Shown here piece after piece: positions 6,174 through 8,427 of a stretch of 8,427 nucleotides of DNA (position 1 is its first letter; every line of letters starts with the position of its first letter). This DNA comes from Muribaculaceae bacterium (GTDB taxonomy: Bacteria; Bacteroidota; Bacteroidia; Bacteroidales; Muribaculaceae), in NCBI GenBank assembly GCA_017557665.1, contig JAFYYI010000053.1:1-8427 (forward strand), in the 5' to 3' direction. Below the pieces are notes generated by a model. It was not told where the DNA came from and searched no databases. It was given only the letters and a program-made list of their open reading frames with translations. The position numbers were made by a program, and so were the translations under genes.

Positions 6174-7304
6174 TTACTTACGAATCAGAATGGAGATGCG
6201 GATGGTGAGGTCAAACAAGACTAGTTTGGCATTGCCGTTACCGGCAATGTCGGTGCTGGCGCGTTCCATCTCGGCGACGATGCCCTCGACATTGCGCTCG
6301 TTGATAAACGGCGAGAAACGTGTGGAGAAGGCTTCTTCCTCACGCGTGAGGTAATTGAGCTCTGGATTGCGCAGGTTATAGATATAGTTCTCGCGCACCT
6401 GCCGCACACAATAGGCCAGGAAACGTCGTGCCTTCTCACGCTTGAAGTCGGCGATGACCTCGCTCCAAGCCTTGAGCTGGCCCAGGTCGTGCTGAAAGGA
6501 AAGACGCATCAGCTCGATGAAACGATCGCGAAACTCGTGGAACTCGCTACCCGTCTGCACCATGCGCTCGGCCATGATGACGTTGCCGTCGGCAGGTGCT
6601 GCCAGAGCGAGCGCGTCCTGCATGTCCATGCCGTAACGGTCCACCAGATACTGCGCCACCATCGATGTCGAGGGCTTGCGCAACTCGATGCGCTGGCATC
6701 GTGACAGGATGGTTCCCAGGATGCCTTTTTCGTTATCGCTCACCAGTATGAACTTGCAGTCATCGTAAGGTTCCTCGATGAGTTTCAGCAACTTGTTGGC
6801 GGCTTCCTCCTTGAGTTTCTCAGGGAGCCACAAAACGAGGACCTTATATTTGGCAGTATAAGCGCTCAAGGTCATCTTGCGCATGATGCTATCGGCCTCA
6901 CGCACAAAGATTTGCGGCTGCGCATTGTCGTTTTTCAGCAAGCCAAGCCATGCCTGATAATCCTCAACGGGATACTTGGTGACAAACTCGCGCCACTCGT
7001 CGATATAATCGTCGGCTTCACATGGGTTGTTGCTGTCGCCCTTGCGGTTGGTGAAAGGATAGCTGTAGTGTGTATCCACTTGGTTGAACGACTGGTGCTG
7101 GCGGCACATGGGGCACACGCCGCACGAGTCACCATCGATGTGGTTTTTACAGTGCAGATACTGAGCGGCGGCCATCGCTAACCCCAATTTGGGAACGCCC
7201 GGCTCGCCGTAGAGCAACAACGCATGCGGCAGACGGTCGGCGTCAATCATCCGCCTGATCTGCCCTATCGCCTGCTCATTGCCTAAAACATCGCTGAATT
7301 TCAT
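6174..7304 (-). CDS. holB: DNA polymerase III delta' subunit (clamp loader)
   Basis: Delta' is the stator of the clamp-loader complex that opens and loads the beta sliding clamp. The start chosen is the ATG at 7304 (MKFSDVLGNE, 376 residues). This is how the family begins; a start further upstream at 7355 would add 17 residues unlike it and overlap the probable promoter. Four zinc-binding cysteines, C52, C61, C64 and C67, have the clamp-loader spacing CX8CX2CX2C. The P-loop region is degenerate (GEPGVPKLG, 33-41), as usual for delta', which does not use ATP. LLKLIEEP (172-179) and the SRC motif (201-203), which supplies the arginine finger to a neighbouring subunit, are intact. An extra stretch between the zinc module and the AAA+ core (about 80-135, with DDYIDEWREF) matches what I recall from Bacteroidota delta'. 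The addB-like gene follows 35 bp downstream. Confidence 0.94.
   Translation of the reverse strand: MKFSDVLGNEQAIGQIRRMIDADRLPHALLLYGEPGVPKLGLAMAAAQYLHCKNHIDGDSCGVCPMCRQHQSFNQVDTHYSYPFTNRKGDSNNPCEADDYIDEWREFVTKYPVEDYQAWLGLLKNDNAQPQIFVREADSIMRKMTLSAYTAKYKVLVLWLPEKLKEEAANKLLKLIEEPYDDCKFILVSDNEKGILGTILSRCQRIELRKPSTSMVAQYLVDRYGMDMQDALALAAPADGNVIMAERMVQTGSEFHEFRDRFIELMRLSFQHDLGQLKAWSEVIADFKREKARRFLAYCVRQVRENYIYNLRNPELNYLTREEEAFSTRFSPFINERNVEGIVAEMERASTDIAGNGNAKLVLFDLTIRISILIRK
6228..6251 (-). repeat. 10-bp hairpin near the 3' end of holB
   Basis: On the plus strand GGCATTGCCG (6228-6237) pairs with CGGCAATGTC (6242-6251), one G-T pair, around the tetraloop TTAC. It lies in the holB coding sequence about 50 nt before its stop codon, over codons for a glycine/asparagine-rich stretch (AGNGNAK). 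There is no T-run after it. The coding constraint may explain it. Confidence 0.4.
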
Positions 7305-7330
7305 GATTTTCTCGTAGTTTTTTCGGAGTG

Positions 7331-7338
7331 TAAAGATA
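7331..7338 (-). promoter_or_regulatory. Possible -7 element for the holB-addB unit
   Basis: On the minus strand TATCTTTA differs from TAnnTTTG only at the last base. It lies 26 bp before the holB start codon. I see no good TTTG at the expected distance upstream. It is the best candidate in the 113-bp gap shared with divergent vsr. Confidence 0.35.
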
Positions 7339-7378
7339 CAACTATTTCTCGACACCGCATAGCAGATAACATTATTTT

Positions 7379-7410
7379 TTTGCTAAGGTGAGACAAATGT
7401 GGTAACTTTG
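7379..7410 (+). promoter_or_regulatory. Canonical Bacteroidota promoter for vsr
   Basis: TTTG at 7379-7382 and TAACTTTG at 7403-7410 match the -33 and -7 elements exactly, separated by 20 nt. The vsr ATG begins only 8 nt after the -7 element, so the transcript should have a leader of just a few nt or none. Confidence 0.75.
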
Positions 7411-7417
7411 CAGGGAT

Positions 7418-7975
7418 ATGGCAGACAGGATGACACGGGAGCAGCGGCATCGTTGCATGAGCCGCATCAGGGGACGCGACACCAGGCCCGAAATGGTGGT
7501 GCGCCGCTGGTTGTGGCACCAGGGTTACCGTTACAGGCTGTATGTGAAGTCTTTGCCCGGACGGCCCGATATCGTGATGCGCAAATGGCGGACGGTGATC
7601 TTTGTCAACGGGTGTTTCTGGCATGGGCATGAATGCGAGAACAACAAGCGGCGCCCGACGACCAATGCCGAGTTCTGGAATGATAAAATCACACGCAACC
7701 GGGAGCGCGACGCGCGCAACCAGGCATTGCTGCTAGCAGCTGGGTGGCACGTGATCCAGGTGTGGGAGTGCCAGCTGTCGCCCAAGAGGCGCACAGCGAC
7801 CTTGCGAGAACTGGACCTGGTGCTGAGCCGCATCGTGCTGCAACGCACCGCCAAGCCCGTCCGCTACACCCTCGACGAGCAAATGGCCGAGTTGCCTGTG
7901 GCCGCTGAACCAATGATTGGATATGCAAAATCAGAGCCCGAAAATGTGAAAATCGAGAAAACGAGTGAAAAATGA
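7418..7975 (+). CDS. vsr: Very-short-patch repair (Vsr) mismatch endonuclease
   Basis: Vsr nicks DNA 5' of the T in T:G mismatches that arise when 5-methylcytosine deaminates, starting short-patch repair. Alignment by eye to E. coli Vsr keeps its numbering through residue 117: E25, catalytic D51 (PGRPD), H69, D97 (RNRERD) and the zinc ligands C66, H71, C73 and C117 (GCFWHGHEC, WEC) are all present. The E. coli catalytic-site H64 is N64 here. The start MADRMTREQRHRCMSRIRGRDT fits the family. At 185 residues it is longer than E. coli Vsr (about 156); the last 40 residues are extra, and the DNA encoding the last 20 or so is markedly poorer in G+C. Arginine codons include AGG and CGG, which I do not see in rplY; this fits lower expression or a history of transfer. 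No cytosine-5 methyltransferase is next to it in the window. It is divergent from holB. Confidence 0.93.
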   Translation: MADRMTREQRHRCMSRIRGRDTRPEMVVRRWLWHQGYRYRLYVKSLPGRPDIVMRKWRTVIFVNGCFWHGHECENNKRRPTTNAEFWNDKITRNRERDARNQALLLAAGWHVIQVWECQLSPKRRTATLRELDLVLSRIVLQRTAKPVRYTLDEQMAELPVAAEPMIGYAKSEPENVKIEKTSEK

Positions 7976-8109
7976 CAGAATGAAAGATAAAGCTATACAA
8001 AAAGTGCCTTTTTTCACTTTTCCAATATGAAAACCTATGTTTTCAAATAGCCTAAAAATAAGCCATTTCTACCCTCTCGACAGGTGTCAAAAAAAGGTAG
8101 TGAAAATAT
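7976..8109 (+). other. AT-rich region with short dyads between vsr and the citD promoter
   Basis: No gene is visible here. AAAAGTG/CACTTTT (8000-8006, 8015-8021) with a CCTTTTTT loop, and TGAAAAC/GTTTTCA (8028-8034, 8039-8045) with a CTAT loop, are two successive 7-bp hairpins after vsr. They may be a weak terminator or operator sites. A third dyad, CTACC/GGTAG (8069-8073, 8096-8100), with GACA/TGTC inside it, lies just upstream of the citD -33 element. Confidence 0.4.
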
Positions 8110-8140
8110 TTTGCCAATAATAAAATAATGCCTAATTTTG
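8110..8140 (+). promoter_or_regulatory. Canonical Bacteroidota promoter for citD
   Basis: TTTG at 8110-8113 and TAATTTTG at 8133-8140 match the -33 and -7 elements exactly, with a 19-nt spacer. The transcript would start at about 8145, leaving a leader of about 85 nt. That leader is very A+T-rich after position 8165. Confidence 0.75.
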
Positions 8141-8142
8141 AG

Positions 8143-8158
8143 CGCTTTTTTAGAAGCG
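8143..8158 (+). promoter_or_regulatory. Small hairpin at the predicted citD transcript start
   Basis: CGCTT (8143-8147) pairs with AAGCG (8154-8158), plus a T-G pair inside, leaving the loop TTTA. It overlaps the predicted start of transcription. The sequence CGCTTTTTTA is shared with the same position of the rplY transcript (957-966). Confidence 0.4.
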
Positions 8159-8232
8159 ATTCAGTAACCGTCTAATTGATAACATTAACAAACTTTTATT
8201 AATACTTTAATCGTTTTAATTAACACTAAAAA

Positions 8233-8427
8233 ATGGAGATCAAAACGGCAATGGCCGGAACGCTTGAATCCGGCGACATTTTCATCCAGATTGCGCCCAA
8301 CGCTGGCGCAGGACTGCACATTGATCTTGACAGCACGGTAGCCTATCAATTTGGCGACCAAATCAAGAAAGTTATCACCGAGACCCTGCAGGGCCTGGGC
8401 ATCGACCAAGCCGAGGTGAAAGCCACG
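8233..8427 (+). CDS. citD: Citrate lyase acyl carrier (gamma) subunit, 5' part
   Basis: CitD carries the 2'-(5''-phosphoribosyl)-3'-dephospho-CoA prosthetic group of citrate lyase, which splits citrate to acetate and oxaloacetate in anaerobic citrate fermentation. The frame runs from ATG at 8233, after a run of A (CTAAAAAATGG), to the window edge: 65 codons of an expected 95 or so. AGTLESGDIFIQIAP (residues 8-22) closely matches E. coli CitD (AGTLESGDVMIRIAP), and QFGDQIKKVI (47-56) matches QFGDAIRTTI. S13 is the serine expected to carry the prosthetic group. The gene has its own promoter and lies on the plus strand, so it probably begins a cit operon (citE, citF, citX, citG expected), none of which is visible. 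Naming is confident; the presence of a complete lyase is inference. Confidence 0.9.
   Translation, partial: MEIKTAMAGTLESGDIFIQIAPNAGAGLHIDLDSTVAYQFGDQIKKVITETLQGLGIDQAEVKAT

Noticed and set aside
7305..7355. Upstream start adding 17 residues to holB
   Set aside because: The added residues overlap the likely promoter region and do not resemble delta'; MKFSDVLGN is the family start.
7301..7630. 109-codon minus-strand frame between holB and vsr
   Set aside because: It overlaps the vsr coding sequence in antisense and runs through the intergenic promoter region; there is no recognisable protein.
7980..8030. 16-codon frame (ATG at 7980) after vsr
   Set aside because: It is too short and has no initiation context or conservation evidence; it is probably chance in AT-rich DNA.

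Overview
The window looks like ordinary core chromosome from a member of the Bacteroidales (Bacteroidota). Three things point there. Promoters match the Bacteroidota form TTTG-N19/20-TAnnTTTG, as seen before vsr and citD. Genes begin after A-rich stretches rather than Shine-Dalgarno sequences. The proteins resemble Bacteroides/Prevotella/Muribaculaceae versions as I remember them: long bL25, degenerate HolB and an AddB-like nuclease. I cannot fix the genus from this sequence alone.

Layout. Positions 1-841 hold the 3' part of tsf (elongation factor Ts), closed by a strong intrinsic terminator (868-910). After a promoter and a structured leader (about 946-1049), the plus strand carries a likely operon of rplY (bL25/Ctc), pth (peptidyl-tRNA hydrolase) and an hslR-like S4-domain gene (2437-2946). 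It faces a minus-strand pair: holB (DNA polymerase III delta', 7304-6174), then an AddB-like PD-(D/E)XK nuclease (6138-3016). Divergent from holB is vsr (very-short-patch mismatch endonuclease, 7418-7975), whose promoter almost touches its start codon. A 257-bp AT-rich regulatory region follows, with a canonical promoter. The window ends inside the first 65 codons of citD, the acyl carrier subunit of citrate lyase.

How the genes work together. The left half is about translation: EF-Ts recycles EF-Tu, bL25 binds 5S rRNA, Pth frees tRNA from dropped-off peptidyl-tRNA, and Hsp15 (HslR) recaptures 50S subunits still carrying peptidyl-tRNA. Pth and Hsp15 act on related products of failed translation. 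The right half is replication and repair: clamp loader delta', a recombination nuclease of the RecBCD/AddAB type, and a T:G mismatch endonuclease. citD starts a separate metabolic locus.

I did not find a clearly new system. The most unusual signals are RNA-level structures: a perfect 14-bp inverted repeat inside the pth coding sequence, a long stem-loop at the predicted 5' end of the rplY mRNA, a 12-bp hairpin over the pth stop codon, and a predicted near-leaderless vsr transcript. No mobile elements, tRNA or rRNA genes, or CRISPR arrays are visible.
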